A stretch of DNA of 10,360 bases from assembly GCF_030651745.1 (NCBI RefSeq), contig NZ_JAUSCC010000118.1, forward strand, positions 1 to 10,360, given 5' to 3'. This document shows positions 9,079 through 10,360 of the stretch, in pieces (within the stretch, counting starts at the first letter, position 1; each line of letters begins with the position of its first letter). Origin of the DNA: Methylophaga sp. Its GTDB lineage: Bacteria > Pseudomonadota > Gammaproteobacteria > Nitrosococcales > Methylophagaceae. The position numbers and the translations under genes were made by a program. A model generated the notes under the pieces. That model searched no databases. It was not told the DNA's origin and worked only from the letters and a program-made list of their open reading frames with translations.

Positions 9079-9771
9079 CGCAAACCGCTGGTCGCTGGTA
9101 ACTGGAAAATGAACGGCTCTAGCGCAAGCAACAAACTGTTGCTTGATGCGATACTGGCGCAAAGAGACTCCTTTGCTTCGGTTGATGTTGCCTTATTTCC
9201 ACCCGCACTTTATGTACAACAGGTTCAATCGGCTTTAACTGACACCGGATTGTTCTGGGGTACCCAAAATGTTTCACAATTTGATTCTGGGGCGTATACC
9301 GGTGAAATCTCGGCCACCATGTTGCGTGATTTTGGCTGTCAGTATGTCTTGATAGGTCATTCTGAACGCCGTTGTCTTTATGCCGAATTGAACCTTGATC
9401 AAGTTTTTCTAGATCATATTATCGCGGAGAAATCTGAGATCACCGTTCGTCATGGCATCACTCCTATTATCTGTATTGGTGAAAGTCCGGAAGAACATTC
9501 AATGGGACGCACCGAAGAGATGGTGGCGCGGTTGATGGATATTCTGATTGCGCAGCAAGGTGTTGAAATGCTGTCAAAAGCGGTATTGGCCTATGAACCG
9601 GTTTGGGCCATAGGCACAGGCAAGACAGCCAGCCCGGAATGGGCACAGGATGTACATTCCTTTATGCGTCAACGGGTCGCAAAACACGATGCGAAAATTG
9701 CTGCATCACTCAGAATACTTTACGGCGGCAGCGTAAAAGGAAATAATGCTGCCCCATTATTAGCCAAGCCT
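9076..9771 (+). CDS. tpiA: Triose-phosphate isomerase, 3' end replaced at a junction (partial)
   Basis: TpiA interconverts dihydroxyacetone phosphate and glyceraldehyde-3-phosphate in glycolysis and gluconeogenesis. From GTG 9076, 232 recognisable residues are present. N9 and K11 lie in AGNWKMNG, catalytic H95 in LIGHSERR, catalytic E174 in AYEPVWAIGTGKTA (with mobile loop 6), and ILYGGSVKGNNA is near 214-225. Homology stops after LLAKP. The expected C-terminus, about 20 residues of the type DIDGGLVGGASL, is absent, and with it the phosphate-binding Gly-Gly. The frame continues open to a stop at 9961-9963, but those roughly 63 Arg/Pro-rich codons are antisense to purF and not a natural TpiA tail. 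In gammaproteobacteria secG usually follows tpiA; it is not here. As written, the product would probably be inactive. I read this as a real tpiA cut by a chimeric join rather than a decayed gene. Confidence 0.93.
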
Positions 9772-9773
9772 GT
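9766..9773. other. Breakpoint joining the tpiA block to a foreign purF fragment
   Basis: TpiA homology ends at codon CCT (9769-9771). On the reverse strand, PurF homology (FLRDVEPGQA) ends at the codon complementary to 9767-9769. The overlap AGCCTG (9767-9772) fits both genes: it would continue tpiA as Lys-Pro-Asp and end PurF at Gln-Ala, so a microhomology of up to six bases is possible. Base composition changes sharply here. There is no inverted repeat, target duplication, transposase or integrase nearby. Both genes are broken mid-frame, which favours an assembly or library chimera over a natural insertion. Confidence 0.8.
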
Positions 9774-10360
9774 CCTGGTTCGACGTCGCGCAGGAACTGG
9801 AAGCCGAGCGTATCGATCGCCACGCTTTCCGAGGCAACGAGATACTCCATGCCCAGCGAGGTTTCGTTGCGTCCGATCACCAGTGGACGGATGCCGTACG
9901 GATCGCGGAAAGCCAGCAGGCCGTAGCCGGCGATCATCGCCACCACGGCATAGGCACCCTTGACGCGCCGATGCACGCCGGCCACCGCCTTGAAGATGGT
10001 CTCGGCATCGACCTGGTATTTCGTCGAGGCCACCTGCAGCTCGTGCGCTAGCACGTTCAACAACACCTCGGAATCCGAGTTGGTGTTCATGTGCCGCAGG
10101 TCTTGCAGGAACATGTCGCGCTTCAGCATTTCGGCATTGGTCAGGTTGCCGTTGTGCGCCAGCATCAGGCCAAACGGCGAATTGACGTAGAACGGTTGCG
10201 CCTCGGCGGAGTTGTAGGCCGAGCCCGCCGTCGGGTAGCGGCAGTGGCCGATACCCCAGTTGCCGGCCAGACTGCGCATGTTGCGGGTGCGGAACACGTC
10301 GCGCACCAGCCCTGGCCCCTTGTGCATGTGAAAACGTCCGCCCTCCGCCGTGGCGATGCC
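9767..10360 (-). CDS. purF: Amidophosphoribosyltransferase, internal fragment (partial at both ends)
   Basis: PurF makes 5-phosphoribosylamine from PRPP and glutamine, the first step of purine synthesis. The reverse-strand frame is open from the window edge, beginning GIATAEGGRFHMHKGPGLVR, to the junction. It covers about 198 residues of the N-terminal Ntn-type glutaminase domain. Clear motifs are GIGHCRYPTAGS, EAQPFYVNSPFGLMLAHNGN, NTNSDSEVLLN, KGAYAVVAMI, FRDPYGIRPLVIG and VASESVAIDTLGF. The catalytic N-terminal Cys lies beyond the right edge, and the PRPP-transferase domain is missing beyond the junction. An internal ATG at 10327 is not the start, because homology continues upstream. High GC, especially at third positions, and wording such as HRRVKGAYAVVAMIAGYGLLAFRDP suggest a betaproteobacterial source (inference). 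After 9767 the frame runs on antisense to tpiA until 9710, and that tail is meaningless. Confidence 0.92.

Noticed and set aside
9710..9766. A short C-terminal tail on the purF frame
   Set aside because: It is antisense to the conserved ILYGGSVKGNNA region of tpiA and shows no PurF similarity; it is only readthrough past the junction.
9772..9963. An Arg/Pro-rich C-terminal extension of TpiA as a novel fusion domain
   Set aside because: These codons are exactly antisense to a clear purF coding sequence and begin at the junction; the composition is what high-GC antisense reading produces.

Overview
The window is a dense, one-direction block of bacterial housekeeping genes, joined near position 9770 to an unrelated, more GC-rich fragment on the opposite strand. 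From left to right it holds the last codons of carA, then carB, greA, a small DUF4149-type membrane protein gene, rlmE (ftsJ), ftsH, folP, glmM, and a tpiA that loses its 3' end at the junction. After the junction, a reverse-strand fragment of purF runs off the right edge.

Gene order and protein sequences point to a gammaproteobacterium. The order carAB-greA-(DUF4149)-rlmE-ftsH-folP-glmM-tpiA is the classical gammaproteobacterial neighbourhood, as in Pseudomonas and relatives. RlmE, FtsH, FolP and GlmM carry all the signature residues, and several have E. coli numbering. Moderate GC (mid-40s to 50 percent in rows I counted by hand) would suit a Methylophaga-like or similar lineage, but the genus is a guess. 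The purF fragment is much richer in GC (60 and 72 percent in two 60-base rows) and its protein looks betaproteobacterial, so it probably comes from another organism or replicon.

Positions 1-8972 are almost entirely coding, with gaps of 0-36 bases and several overlaps or abutments (carB/greA share one base, greA/DUF4149 abut, folP/glmM overlap). This suggests co-transcription over long stretches. The genes serve different core processes: carbamoyl phosphate supply for pyrimidines and arginine (carAB), rescue of stalled RNA polymerase (greA), 23S rRNA 2'-O-methylation (rlmE), membrane and regulatory proteolysis (ftsH), folate synthesis (folP), the entry to UDP-GlcNAc and the cell wall (glmM), and central carbon flow (tpiA). 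The only gap of note is the roughly 100 bases before tpiA.

I found no mobile element, CRISPR array, RNA gene or new multi-gene system. The points worth a second look are the tpiA/purF junction, which looks like an assembly or ligation chimera, and a terminator-shaped hairpin with a T-run inside the start of folP. Lesser points are non-ATG starts for ftsH, glmM and tpiA, and the absence of yhbY from its usual place next to rlmE.
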